Positions 44,964 through 57,382 are shown, counted from the stretch's first letter. The stretch: DNA of 64,000 bases from Helianthus annuus (GCF_002127325.2 NC_035433.2:130394695-130458694); one strand, 5' to 3'. Translations and numbers: made by a program. The notes: generated by a model from the sequence alone, not told the origin.

Positions 44964-45608
44964 TCTATAAGGAGAAAGTCGGTGGTATTTACACCACCGA
45001 CACTCCAACTTTCTAGCTTTATCATAACCACCCCTCTACTTTGAATTTCCACAACTATATCTTCATCTTTCAAACTTTTCCATAACCACCCCTCTATTTT
45101 GCTTTTCTACCATTACTCCCTCAACTTTTACACACATACGCCACCACCCCTCTACTTTTATATTTCCATCACCACCCTCTCATCTTTTACGCATTTCCGC
45201 CATCACCCCTTCAACTTTTACACATTTCCGCCACCATCCCTCTACTTTCATACTTTCCGTTTTTACCCTACTACTTCTACTTTACCTCAAGTTTTAGACT
45301 TTACGCTTTTACCCCTTACACTATTACTCCATTTTTATACTCACTCAATTATAACTACTAGACCACTACTCCTACTTTGCAAATGCTAATGCATTGTGTT
45401 TTACGAACTGTCTTAGGCATTGGGTTTTACACTTCATGTTTACCTTTGTGTTTTACACTTTTTTTGTAATTTTCTTTTACGCATTGTGTTTTACACGTTT
45501 TTTTTTGCAATTGTCTTATACACATCGCGTTTTACGAATTGTGTGTCGTCTCACTACACGTTTCCACCCACCGCGCGCCGCCGCAACACGCGGTGGGCAA
45601 AATACTAG
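44964..45608 (+). mobile_element. Helitron copy 2
   Basis: Starts TCTATAAGGAGAAAGTCGG and ends with the hairpin CACCGCG...CGCGGTG followed by GGGCAAAATACTAG, with T next. The TC...CTAG ends and 3' hairpin are Helitron hallmarks. It lies 4 bp after copy 1 in the same orientation and supplies the uninterrupted version of the site into which the Tekay element inserted. It has no coding capacity. Confidence 0.8.
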
Positions 45609-47640
45609 TTTATACAATGGATTTATGTCGGTTTTTGAAGTTCGTTAGCTAATGGATTATTTATGATGGTATTTGAAGTTTGTTAGCTCTAGTGGCGGAA
45701 CTAGAAGAAATATTTAGGGGTATCCCAATTTTTTTACTATACATTTATAGAACATAAATTTTTTTACCTACGTTACGGGGCGGGTCCGATCCTGAAAATT
45801 CAAGTGCTCTGGGCGAGCCAAAAAAGGACCTTAGGCTTTACCGAATTAAATCTTATAAACTAGTTTTCTAATGTTATTAGTATTTAGGTTAACGAATCAA
45901 TATCAAGCATTTCTCATTTGGGCTAGGCTTTAGGAATTAATACTGGTAATAAGTTTTTAGGTTTTAGATTGGGCTAGGTTTATTTTTAATTTTTAGATTG
46001 GACTTGCATCAATATTATCATTATCAACATTCAGAATCGTATCATCATCACCAAAATTCTGAATAACCTAACAAAATTCAAAATATCGAAGCACAAACTA
46101 ACCAAGATATCAAACTATCAAAACACAAGAAGAAAAGAATACTCACAAACAATCTGCGAATTTTGATCAGTCGATGTTGGTTCAAATTTTGATCAGTTCT
46201 GCGACTGCATTGCTGCTTCTACTTGTTCGAAAATCGAAATTATGATCAGTTCTGCTTGACTGCATGTTCGAATTTTTTATTAATCTCACACAGGTTACAC
46301 TTTGTCGAATTTTAATCAGTTTCTACATTTTGATAAAATAATATGTATAATAATTAATAAAAGTCAAATGTATTTATTTATAGAAATATATATAGACACA
46401 CAATTCGATGGATTTGAAAACTATTCATATTCGATTCAAATGTTGGATTCAATTCGGAGGCTACCCGATTTGAAAACTTGGAAACCGAAATCGAACTCGT
46501 AATTATACATTCAGTTTAGTTTGGGTTCCAGTTCTTTCAAATCTGATTTGAATAATGAACACGTTTGTAATACACTTTGATTTTACGTATTATGATACAT
46601 ATAATTCTTTTTTATCTGATTATTTTGATAATGATAATTGATGGTGACATACATAAGGTGTACACATGGCTTGTTGATTTTTATGATAACATGTTAACAA
46701 AAAGAAAAAAAGAAAATTAAAGCAAATACAAAACAAACGACAAAATAAAAAATCAATTATCCTCTCCATCCTCCAAGAACTACTTGTAGCCGCCCTTTAT
46801 CATACCTTGCATTGGCACTCCCACCCTCACTACAACCATCTCACACCTTCCTGTCCGCTCGCCATCTCCACGTCTATCATCTTCTTCTTTCCTTGCATTG
46901 TTGTCGAAATCAGACACACAAACCAACACAAAGGCACTAAACTAAATATCAAAGCGAGGGGGTTTGGGGGGTCAATGCCTCAATGGTCTAGGTAAATAGA
47001 GTTGTTGTGAGGGTGAGGTTGTGATGGATACATAGACGAAAAGTCGACGATGATCATTTCTTTTTTCTCCTTTTTCCAAATATACCATTATCATAACAGA
47101 ACAAAATTTAAAATTCTATGTCACATAACGATGTTAAAATAAATACATATATCATCTTAAAACATCCTAAAAAGCAAACTACCATTCGAACAACCTAACC
47201 TAAACCCAATTAACAATTCTTACAATCATAACCTTATTAATTTATTTTGATCACCTTTTACATAAACTAAAGATCTCATATTTGGATTTATCAAACAATC
47301 AATCAACCAAATTGACATTAAAAAAACTCCATTGAGTTCAAACAAAGAGTTTTAACATACTTTTTATCACAGACCAAATCGTATCTGGTTCCTCCTATTA
47401 TCGTTTAGCAAATGGAACAGAACAAGGTCCCACAAACCGAACAAAACACACTGGCGGGACAAACAATGATAACGAGATTAACGACCTGGACGCTTCTTAT
47501 TCTCACCAATATCATTATCAGCCATTGATTACTCATCATGTGGACCCATTGCTCTATCCCTCTTGCTTGCTTTACTGCCATATTATTTATTTATTTATTT
47601 TTATAATTTTATTATAATAAACAATCATAATTCCATATTT
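45609..47640. other. intergenic DNA
   Basis: No gene is supported. At 45617-45678 a ~38-bp unit ('ttgaagtt.gttagct') is duplicated. 45679 onward ('agtggcggaactagaagaaa') resembles the left end of the hAT MITE family seen at 14679, with no matching right end found. The rest (46000-47640) is AT-rich with short chance frames (46302-46502, 46807-46995). Confidence 0.45.
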
Positions 47641-48118
47641 AATATACATACACTGTAATGGACTTTAATGGAGATCAAACTTCAACTAAACCTACTCTCT
47701 TTTCCCCCAAATCCATACGCTCTAATTTCTAGGGTTTCTGAATATTATTTTCTCAAACCCTAATTTTCAAGAAAATCCAATTCTTGATTCAGCTTTGTTT
47801 TTTGTTAAATTTGTTTGTAAACCCACAATTCTTTTCTGAAATCTTGGTGAATCCCTTCTGGGGTTTGCATAAGATTGCTAAAAAAATTGTTGCTTTGGTT
47901 GACATTTGTTAGACTTTCTTGATCTTGAAGTCCTGTGCACAATTTGCTTCGGATAGTCACGGGTTTCTTGATAAATTGGCGTTGACTTTTTGGGTGATCA
48001 TCAGTCGTCTAACATAATCAAGTTGTACTCTTCAAATCTTGTTTTGGGCAAGTGGGTTTGAAGATATTTGTGATGATTTTGAGCTTTTGGAGTTGAATTT
48101 GGTGTTGTTTATGTGTAA
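47641..48118 (+). promoter_or_regulatory. promoter and leader of the small CaaX-protein gene
   Basis: Contains a telo-box pair: 'ctagggttt' near 47731 and 'aaaccctaa' near 47755, motifs frequent in promoters and first introns of growth-related plant genes. A long T-rich leader follows, with several ATGs upstream of 48119, so either an intron lies in the 5' UTR or upstream ORFs exist. Confidence 0.45.
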
Positions 48119-48632
48119 ATGGATGAATCTGGGGTGGAATCAAAGCTTATAGATAATGGGAATCAAGAAAAGGGAGGGGAGAAAGTGGAAGATGAAGATG
48201 ATGAGTCAAAGAAACTGCTGTTGCCTAACAAAGGCGGGTTATCGAAGAAGAAGAAATCGGGGAATAAGCACCGAAAAGTGCAGTGGAATGATAGGAATGG
48301 ATATAAACTTGCTGAAGTTTTGGAATATCAACCAAGGTAAAATTTCATTTTTGTTCAATTTCTGCATTAATTTGGAAGCGTTGCTGTTTTCGTTATGTTC
48401 TTCGTTCTAATCCGAATGTGTTTACTTTGATCTTGTTTTGTTGGGTTTGTTAAATCTTGGATTTGTTAAGATTGATGTTATGTTTTGATTGAAAATCTTG
48501 GATAAAAACATTGACTTTATGTTCTTGATGCTAATCATGTGTTATTTGATTATTTTTTTTTGTTTGGGGTGCAGTGATGTAAGCGATTCTGAAGACGAAG
48601 ATGAGGATTCTTGCATATGTAACATAATGTAG
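48119..48632 (+). CDS. small acidic protein with C-terminal CaaX-like box
   Basis: Two exons, 48119-48336 and 48575-48632, with a GT-AG intron and consistent phase; 91 residues in all. Residues 1-40 are acidic/Lys-rich; a basic patch 'KKKKSGNKHRK' is followed by 'VQWNDRNGYKLAEVLEY'; the end is an acidic run ('DVSDSEDEDEDS') closing with C-I-C-N-I-M. C-N-I-M fits a farnesylation CaaX box, and the nearby second Cys could be palmitoylated, so membrane anchoring is plausible. I believe similar 'VQW.D..G..LAEV.E..PSD.SDS' proteins are conserved in plants with unknown function. The start is the first ATG of the frame. Confidence 0.75.
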
Positions 48633-49670
48633 ATCTTACACCGCACGCATCCGGCTATTGGCTGGTAATACCATTAGGCTAATCTTCTTAATATCGTGTC
48701 AAATCAAAGAGTTCTTGATCGTGTCATGAAACATTATTGTTGCTATACTATATTACTATATATATGATATGGAGAAAAAACATTGTCCTTTTGACTTGGA
48801 ATTTGAATATGCCATTGACATTGCTTGGTTTTGATCATTTTGTGGTTATGGCTTCTAGTTTTAATTTTCTTAAGCTTGTTATTAGTGGTCTAGTGGATCT
48901 CCATATGTTTCGGGATTTTAAAAGATTGTTGAAGACGTAGGAGATTTAAACCGGTTCTTGTCTTGGTTCGCAGTTTTGGTTTTGAGAAATCGGTTCTTGG
49001 TTTAGTTTGGTCCGGTAGTCAAAACCAAAAAGAGAACCCGGGGTCTACATAAATCGTCGAAACCACCATAATTGTCTAAACCAAAGCAAATCAGCCGGTT
49101 TGGCTGGTCGGTTTGGCTGGTTTGAGAATTATGCATTTTGATTCGCGGTTTTGAAAAAAAAAAAACTGATTTTAACAAATCGGTTCACGGATCAGAACTT
49201 GGAACCGGCCATGCAAACTGAACCTGCCATTTACCTTTATTATTTATTACTATTTTTTTTCGTTTTCGGAATATGAAGTTATGCACGCATATAATATATA
49301 AGAACCATTTTTTTATAATTTTTTTTTTGTACAAATGACCTATCTAACTTCTTTTTACAGCGGCTCAAACTATCAAACTGTACATTTTGGCTGGCTTGGC
49401 CGGTCCAGCCGACCCAACCAACCCAACAAGTCTGGTCTACCTTTTTTTGAAACTATAGTCCCGGCAGTTTGTCTCAGAATTTTCGTCGAAACCGACCGAG
49501 CCAAACTGTGATCACCAGAACCGCACCGCTTCTTGCTAAAATCGTTTATTAGCAAGAACTTTTTTGATTGAATATTAGCTCAAGAACAAATGAATAACCC
49601 CCTTCACACCACAAGCATCATAGATCATTATAAAAGCCCTCTAATGAAATCCCACCTCAATTTTAGCCAT
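48633..49670. other. intergenic with 'ccggttc' repeat
   Basis: 3' UTR of the small gene, then a low-complexity region at about 48935-49230 built on 'aaccggttcttgg' and 'ggtttggctggt', likely a MITE of the same kind as in the PGR5 intron. A second block, about 49360-49520 ('ggccggtccagccgaccc'), is similar in style. The stretch up to 49670 should hold the 3' UTR of the unc-13-like gene. Confidence 0.45.
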
Positions 49671-52600
49671 TTACTTCCTTTTTGGTAGTTGAAAATTTTT
49701 CTTCAGGAACAAATTTGCCGCACCTTCGTTTCTATGGCACAAGACCCTCAAGATCGTGTTGGGATCCGTGCTGCTCCATTTTCCAGTCGTTGGCGGCATC
49801 GGAAGCTTTCGTCTTAAGCCCCCCATCAATCCGACGCCGTTCCCGTCACAAACCAAGGCGCGAAACTCATCCACCAGTTGCTCCGTTGGCTTCCCCATCA
49901 ACGCCACCACTCCTTCCAACGCCTCCGCCTCGCGGTCTACCACATCCTCCACGATAAACCCTTCTCCGCACGTCGAAAACAGCTTCTTCAAATTCATCAA
50001 GTCCTCTTCGATTAATCTATGATCGTATCTTGTAAAATCCCTCGAGGTTCCTCCTGCTAGTAGAATTCTGAGGTATACATCGAATGTAGCCTTCATCAAC
50101 TCTTTCATTGCTAACGGCTGAGCTCGTTCTGTCACGATCGCGGTTAACAGAGTCAAATTATGCTTCATGATCTTCAAAGCAGGCGTAATGCGTGAAGTTT
50201 CGACGTCTCCCGTGTATAAACTTCCATAGAAGACCGAGTTCGAGTCGAGGTATATCAGCTTGTAAGCTGCGATTTCGGACACGTGTTTGGTGGCCCATTG
50301 AATCGTCGATCGGGTTTGATCGAAGTGTGATCCCCCCACCGATTTGCGGTTGCCACCGAATCGATATCGTGGAGATGATGCTACAATTTTAGGGGAGAAC
50401 GCGAGGTTTTTGTCGATTAAATTGAGTTGGGAAAGGATATATTGCAGTGAGTTGAGTCGGATGTAGAGGCGTTGCGTTCCACGGCTAGTTGACGGTCTCG
50501 AGTAGTTGCTTTCCTCGTACCCAGTTTCGTTTAGGTTCAAACCGCACGGTGCAGCTATTCGCCATAGTTTGGTGAACTTTGAGCCCTGACCGCATCGGGT
50601 TAGAGGTGGGAGTGTAGGAATATAGCTCTCTTTCGAACCTGAATCGTGAAAAAGAATGTGAATAAAACGTTTGATTGAATTGGTCCTTACGATGATAGAT
50701 TCGTGTTCTTACCGCATGATGCAACAAATGCTATATAATCTTGTAGAATACGTTCAATCGCGTCTGCGAATTCACGGACCAGATCTTCTGAAACTCCAAT
50801 GGGGATGTCGAAGAAAGATTCGACAGCTTCTTTGGTTTGTTTCATTAGCTCCATAGTTGATTGTGCATACGGCACACTTTTCGACTTTGGGTTCCATGTC
50901 TATACACAAAGAAAGAAACGATCAAAACCGTCCATGGTAACATATTTCGTTACTTCTAGAGTATGCAAGACAACGGGTCGGGTAATTAGTCAAATGGCGT
51001 CAAATGGGTCATTCTCGATACCCGTCAAAATGGGCAAGGGCTAACTTTGTCCAATTTCGATATGCAGCTTAGTCTGGCAATTTCTACACGAACATGGTAA
51101 CACGATAACACGACACGAACCTACACGGTCTATAACAGGTCGACACGTTAAGACCTGTTTAATTTCGTGTCTTAACAGGTTAAATATTTGACAACCTGTT
51201 AAGACCCGTTAATGACACGTTTATAATTTTAAATAAAAAAAAAACTGTGGGGTCCTAATTTTAAATTTAAAAAAAAATGTCTGGAAGTAAAGTTTATATA
51301 TTTAATAACAGGTGGTGTTCGTGTCTTAACATGTCGTATGATACGTTGGTAATTTTTTTGTGTCTTAACAGGTCATTTCGTGTAACCCGTTTATTACCAG
51401 ATTCGTGCTCGTGTTTGCAAATTCTGACACGATAAGATTTCGTTCGTGTTCGTGTTTACCTGTTTCGGGTTCGTGTCTTAATAGGTAAGGTTGACACGAT
51501 ATGCAGCAGCTAATCTAACAGTTAGCGGACAATTTACGCGTTTATTTATTCTGTAGTTACATACCTCTGTTTCTTTGGCTGTCTCAACAACATCTTTGAC
51601 TCTTTTCAAGCAATCTTGAATCCATTGTCTCAAATATCTCAACACGACCGAATCAACGTCGTAAGGAACCATCTCTCTCACGACGGTTCTACCTCCGTCT
51701 TCACATTCTATCGAGTCTTCAACCACTATATTAATCAAAAACTTTTCGAGCTTATCTGCCCTTTGAAGAAGTACAACGGTCTCGTTTGAAATCATGGAGT
51801 TAGCTGCTAAAAATTGTCTCAACAAGCTTCCATAGCATGTGTGCAGTGTCACGGCTGCAACTCCGGCTGAGAACAGGTGCCACTTTTTTAACACCGGGCT
51901 AAACATTCCCTTCTCTCGAAGCGCTAATTCCTCGGTTCCTTTAGCCAGTTGGATTAGTTTTCCGCTCTCTTCTCGCAACTTCATCGATCCATGTATCGTG
52001 CTAATGTTATCAACCATCTGTTTCACACATTGTATCACATTAGTAATTGACACCGCAGTATAGAGGTGGTGTTGCTAAACGGGTCGTGTTAGTGGGTTGC
52101 TGGGTTGAACCTGACACGAACCCAGGCATAACTTTTCATTTTTTTGAATATCAATACAAATTTACATATTTTCTCGTTTTTTATGCGGTTATGTTTAAAT
52201 TATGACAATTAACCTAAAAATTATGGCATAAGAAGTACCTAAATAGTTTAATATAATAAAAAAATAAATAGGTTAAAATGGTCAACCCACAAACACGAAT
52301 CCTTTAGGTAAATGTGCTCGCGGTATAGGCTTGAAACTGACCCAAACCCTTTTAGACTAAACCCAAACTAGCGAATTTCGTATTAGGTTTATGTCGTGTT
52401 AAAACTTCATAGAGGGGCAATTAAGAAGGTTGGATAAACGGGTCAATCTAAAACCCGTCAAGCCGACCCGAACTGGGTCGGCTTAGTTAAACATTTATGT
52501 AGGTTTGGCCTGAATCTGACCTGAGCCTGTTTAGACTAAACCCAAACATGCAAATTTCGTGTTAAAAATTTAACACCTATATGACATGTCAAATTTGGTT

Positions 52601-54247
52601 ACCTTTGCAAAGGCATTCCTTAAAGAGGATCGAATATAACGATCAACCTTGTTCCCGGAGGGATCGGAAACATCCTCGTACTTGTCGATGCCAGATTCTT
52701 CCAAGATCTTGGCGGCAGAGAAAGCTAGAGGGAGAATGTTCTCCATCAGGTCAACTGTCCATCTATTAAAACTCTCATGGTAATCAAGCAAGCGGTTATC
52801 CGACCATTTGATCATGGAACTCAACATTGCGGACAACATGTTTACATATATCGGATCTCGGTCGAATTTCTTGGCATCATTCGCGACCTCGGTTAGCATT
52901 GTCAGCGAGGCACGAAGCAAATCGTTCTCCGCTTGTCCTGTCATAATTTTCCAATGAGATCATAACCCCAAATGTGAGTAGTTTCGGTTTTCGGTTACTT
53001 ACCGGTCATAACATATTGTTGGAAAAGTACCCATGTGAAACACAAGTTGTGTATCGGTCTTGTGATACCTAACGTAGGCCATGTTTTCTTCATCAGCTCT
53101 AAAAGCTCGTCAACCTCATCGAGAACACAAGTTTCTTCTTTTAAGTCGAAAATGGACCGTAGGAGCAGGAGATAGAGGTTTATGTTGAGCGGGTAGCCAT
53201 CGGCCCAATGGCAAACATCGGTCGGGGCTCCATTCGGGCTTCTCCACGATAAAGAAACCACACAGTTGCATATTGTTTTCATGGTTTCCGAGTTCTTGGT
53301 CGTGTCGATTGGCTTGACATCGCTTCTATTAATGATGTCCCGAAGGCACTTTGCGAAAGTGTTGGCTTTCTCTAAGGGAATGGAAGGGTGGTTTAGGAGT
53401 CCGGCTTCGAGGGTCTTGAGTTGGCGTTTCTGCCACGCTCGATACTCGTCTACATCGTCGAATTCTGCCGCCTTAAGGTGGCGGAGGAGCTCTAATGGCA
53501 AGATTATCGTATTCGCGCGACGACCCATCTGTTTATTTTTTATACAAAAAGAAACATCTTAGTTTTTTTGATTATAATGAATGTATAGATTTAGGATTAG
53601 GATTAGAGGGGTGTGTGTTAGCTGTTAAAAAAAGTTACTTGGCCAACGAGGGTTCTCATGAGTGTCTTTCGTATACGGTTGTCGCTATCCTCGGACACCT
53701 TCATTTGTTGTCGCATGAGCTCGGCGGATGTCAATGGACGTCTTATAGTGCTACGAGATGGTAAAGTCGAGAACGATCCTCTCGGGCTCCTAGGACTATT
53801 ATTGTATCCACTAGGAGAAAATGGGGTCGACCCGCAAGAGTAGCTCCTTCGCGTAGTAGGGGTCCGATTAAACATCTTTAACCCGAGCGTCTTCTTTATT
53901 CGGCTTGTCACCCCATTACAAGGGGAACGGGGTGAACGTGGTGATCCAGGTGACCCGGGGGAGCTAGACCTATGATCCCGACTTTCAAACGGGTAAACTG
54001 TAATGCCGGTACGACCTCCAAAACCTTGGGAGGACCGGCAAGACGTAAAGAATATTTCATAAGCGGTTGTGCGAAGGTCATCCGGATGAAGACCATCAAT
54101 GTTGCCGAAAGGGAATGAGAGATCATTGGCGGCACCAAGAGAAACTGGCCGAGGGCCAAGAGAAACGGGCCGAGGGGCTGGAGGAGAGGGGACGCATATG
54201 TGGTTGGTGGGATCTTGGAAGTATTCACGGCGGTTTAATAGCACCAT
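49671..54247 (-). CDS. unc-13-like / PATROL1-related protein (DUF810, MUN domain)
   Basis: Plant DUF810 proteins share the MUN fold of Munc13 and tethering factors; PATROL1 of this family delivers the plasma-membrane H+-ATPase in guard cells. Six exons: 54247-53639, 53528-53003, 52937-52603, 52017-51565, 50899-50713, 50638-49671; 3078 nt, 1025 residues, all phases agree. The N-terminus has Pro/Ser-rich linkers and 'DDLRTTAYEIFFTSCRSS'. Exon 2 carries 'ILPLELLRHLKAAEF' and 'CHWADGYPLNINLYLLLL'. Exon 4 has 'EKGMFSPVLKKWHLFSAGV' and 'LHTCYGSLLRQFL'. The last exon is the C-terminal MUN part and ends in a basic 'NFQLPKRK'. The frame is open further upstream to 54451, so an earlier start (1093 residues) is possible. 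Closest in layout to the At2g20010-type paralogues, I think. Confidence 0.9.
51075..51500. repeat. 'aacaggtcgtgtc' repeat in unc-13-like intron 4
   Basis: Low-complexity 'cgtgttaacaggt' and 'aacacgacacgaacc' units with imperfect inverted ends: 'cacgaacatggtaacacgat' on the left and its approximate complement near 51420-51460. A MITE-like insertion enlarging intron 4 (50900-51564). Confidence 0.5.
52061..52581. mobile_element. MITE filling intron 3 of the unc-13-like gene
   Basis: Ends TAGAGGTG... and ...CACCTATA are imperfect terminal inverted repeats, with 'aaacgggtcgtgtt' and 'acccgaactgggtcgg' type subterminal sequence. It occupies most of intron 3 (52018-52602). Without it, intron 3 would be only about 65 bp. 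Confidence 0.55.
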
Positions 54248-54451
54248 GGTGGGTGCTAGGGTGGGACCGGGTGAAGAGGGCGGGGTTGTCTGATTCCGTC
54301 GAAAGGCCGAAATGAATTTCGACGGAAGAGACAAAGAAAAGAAGAGTATGTCCAACATACTTTTCACATATAACAAAAACCGAAAAAGAGACACTTTGAG
54401 AGAAAAACGCAACAACATCCATTGTTTGGCACTTTTTTGTGCGACAAACAC

Positions 54452-54685
54452 GATAGATACACATGTTGTAAAGCTAGATCTTCGTATCCCTTTTTATGTG
54501 TTAAATCAAAATTACAATTTATACTTTTTTTAAGTAGTAATTTTGGAAATATAACCAAAAATTTTTAAAAATGTATACTAAACTTCACAACACACAATGA
54601 CGTAAATTCGGGGTGGCTAAATGTTTTTCAAGCTCTAAAGCGAATTTCAATGTTAGGATTTTTGCATAAAATTTCAAGTGTTAAA
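54452..54685 (-). promoter_or_regulatory. upstream of the unc-13-like gene
   Basis: AT-rich DNA between the longest possible start (54451) and the hAT-like repeat. The 5' UTR and promoter are expected here and within 54248-54451. No definite TATA box is assigned. Confidence 0.35.
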
Positions 54686-55017
54686 AGGGGTATTTGGCCT
54701 AACTTTTTTTTTTTTTTTTCTTCTTATCCATAATAATTTATAGCTTATTTTCTATCATTTGATAAACTCTTTTTAAGTGTTTAGATTAACTTATATTCTA
54801 CAAGTTGATAAGCTATTTTTAAGTGTTTGTGTTAGCTTTTTTTATTTAGCTTATGTTAGTAAAATGACCAAAAGGGGCATGGTTACATATTATCACATAA
54901 CTTATATTTTATATGTATCTACTTTGTTTTTATGAGTTATACCATCATTTTTGGATATATTTATATCGAGGATGACGTAAAACTTCTACAAAATTACATT
55001 AATATTCAATAAATATT

Positions 55018-55178
55018 CATTTTGATTTGGTTAGATCTCCTGCAATCATATCTCTAACTGCACTCATGTATAAATCATCTATTCTACGTTGTGTACTTGT
55101 GTCTTCATTCATTTCAGTAATGTCACTAGATCCTCGACTATCAATACCATATGGCTTGAGAATAGCTCTCCACTAATA
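55018..55178 (-). pseudogene. unidentified ORF remnant
   Basis: The minus strand reads about 50 codons in one frame to a stop near 55020, including 'WRAILKPYGIDSRGSSDIT' and 'RRIDDLYMSAVRDMIAGDL'. The composition looks like real protein C-terminus (amphipathic, charged) rather than chance. I do not recognise the family. Given the context it may be a fragment of a transposon protein. Confidence 0.35.
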
Positions 55179-55484
55179 CCTTTGCAATTTTGACGAGAAA
55201 ATGAATACATATTTGCTTCAACCTTCTGCAGTTTTCACGAGAATGGCTTCTTAGAGAAGTTGGCTTCTTTTAATTTGCTTCAATAATTATCGCCAACTTC
55301 TGCACAAATTGGCTTATTACAGTGTATAGGCATTAAAGCCCTTATGTGTATTATTAATCTACCAACAACGTCTTGGCTTTTCCACCAACTTATTAAATAG
55401 GGACCAAAAAATATAGATGAATATTTAATTAATAGTTGATCTTCCACCAACGTATTAATTTGTATCCACCAACTTGCCTCTTCT

Positions 55485-55620
55485 TCAAAAATCCACCATT
55501 TGCCTCTTATTAATTATGCGTCAATAAGTTGTTAAATTGTTATATTAATAAGCTGTCTCTTATTAATTATCCACCATTTGCCTCTTATTAGTTATGCGTC
55601 TTAATAAGTTGTTAATAAAT
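55485..55620. repeat. ~80-bp-spaced duplicated unit
   Basis: 'ccaccatttgcctcttatta.ttatgcgtc..aataagttgtta' occurs at about 55492-55536 and again at about 55572-55617. Noncoding. Confidence 0.7.
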
Positions 55621-56471
55621 CCACCATTCTTTAATTTGTTACAGTAATAAGTTGTTTCAATAATTATTAATCATCCCATCATTTGAGAGCAAATGAGTAG
55701 CTTACACCCATACACAAATAAGCTTCTTCAAATAAGCTAAAAAACCATCTTCAAATAAACTTCTTCAAATTAGCTTATATCTATACTATATTATAATGTA
55801 TGAGGGAGGGATTCCCAAAAGTTAAGAACTTCTTCCCCCATTATTTATAAATAAACCCCTAGAATGAGGGTAAAGTGGTCTTTTAAACCATAATTATTTT
55901 TTAGTCCCTCAATCTATTACATTTAAATCCTTGACATTTAACATAATTATGGGTAATTAGTTACACTCCCCCCCCCCTCTTTAATTCTTTAATGTATTCC
56001 TGCGATATCTTACAACCCGTAATGTTTTAAAAAAATCCGAAGGTACCATGACGATTGGCATATTTTTTTAAACGTTTCGATAGTTGTCTTTTTTAGTTTC
56101 GCCGTGCGTTCATAAAGTACAAATAGCCGATGCGTAAATGTACAATTGATTAAAGCCAACATTTGTTTTTTACCCAAGCCAGCTTTGACCATTACCTAGC
56201 TACCGTACATTAACATTTGTTTTTTACCCAAGTTTTTTATTTTGAACGGCATTAATAAACTAAAATATTCCCTAATTTTACTTGTACAGAGTCAGTTTGT
56301 TGTGGCATGTTTAATATAGTAAGTATAGATAAAACTCACAACAAACTTTCTATTAAACATGCCACAACAAACTAAACAGGATATGTGCATCTTATTTTAA
56401 AAACTTAAAACTCACAACAAACTTCCTAAATAAATGGATGACCAATCTAAAACTAAACCCTAATGGACTAC

Positions 56472-56479
56472 TATAAATA
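56472..56479 (+). promoter_or_regulatory. TATA box of the Helitron-borne gene
   Basis: TATAAATA lies 52 bp upstream of the ATG at 56531, a normal plant spacing for a TSS near 56500. The sequence between is a CA-rich leader. Confidence 0.55.
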
Positions 56480-56530
56480 CATAGCAAACACTCACAATTC
56501 TACATTTCTATTGCTAAACAGATTTAAAAT

Positions 56531-57179
56531 ATGGAGCCAGTTCTGAATTCACTTGATGCGAAAAAAACAAGCATGCGATATTGAAAAATCTAAGGTCGGT
56601 TCTATGATAAGTTTTGTTATATCGCAATAATGAATAATTGTTTTCTTTTATTTACTTTTATGTGAATACTAACTTATTTGATTTTTCAGATTCAACACAC
56701 CAATTTAAACACCCCAGTTGTCGAACAAGCTTTTGTTAGTTTTTAAGTAATATTTTCGCTTATAATCTTTCATATTAACAAGTTCGTTATGTTATTATTT
56801 GGTGTTTTATTGTAGGATGATGGTGATAATAGTGTTGAAATTATTTCTTATGGTGCAATGTTCAGTCCATACAAGTCTAAGCTTCAACGTCAATTTAGTG
56901 AAGAGGTAATTTTAAAATTTATTTAATCTTTTTTAAATTTTTTTATTCAATATTTGTTCTTTTTTTAAATTTATTTAATCATTTTTTAACTTTTTTATTA
57001 AATTTTTGTTTTTTAAGGATCGGAAGTATGAGAATCAAAAGAAAAGATCTAAGAGACTCTCTGAATGGAAATGGGTCGAGGTTATAAATTTAGATGATTC
57101 TGAGGACGATGAGAAAGAAGATGAATTAGATGATACTGCTGATTCGAGCACAAACAAGAAAAACGGATCAAAAAGGTAG
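56531..57179 (+). pseudogene. small acidic gene relic inside the Helitron
   Basis: A four-exon-like structure: ATG exon at 56531 (MEPVLNSLDAKK...), then exons at about 56691-56755, 56816-56905 and 57018-57179, the last two with clean AG/GT borders and matching phase. The third reads 'NSVEIISYGAMFSPYKSKL'. The last starts 'DRKYENQKKRSKRLSEWKW' and ends in an acidic Asp/Glu-rich tail before TAG at 57177. Exon 1 hits an in-frame stop just after an A-run (56568-56574), and exon 2 ends in a stop before its best donor, so it is probably dead. It has its own TATA box. I do not recognise the family; it may be a captured host gene. Confidence 0.5.
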
Positions 57180-57382
57180 AGATTTTAGATGAAATATATC
57201 AAGTGTTTTTATGTTTTTTTCATTTTCAGTTATTTTTGTTTGATATAGACTATCCCATGAATAATAAAGTTTATTTTATATTTGAAGTTTATGTTTTGTG
57301 TTATTTTATTGCACTTATAATTTACATCTCGATTGAACTAATATACTTTAGTACTTAATCATGTTCGTATTATATAATTTAC

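Noticed and set aside
49373..49555. 60-codon minus-strand frame downstream of the unc-13-like gene
   Set aside because: Falls in a 'ccggtc/gaccgg' repeat block; no start context or homology.
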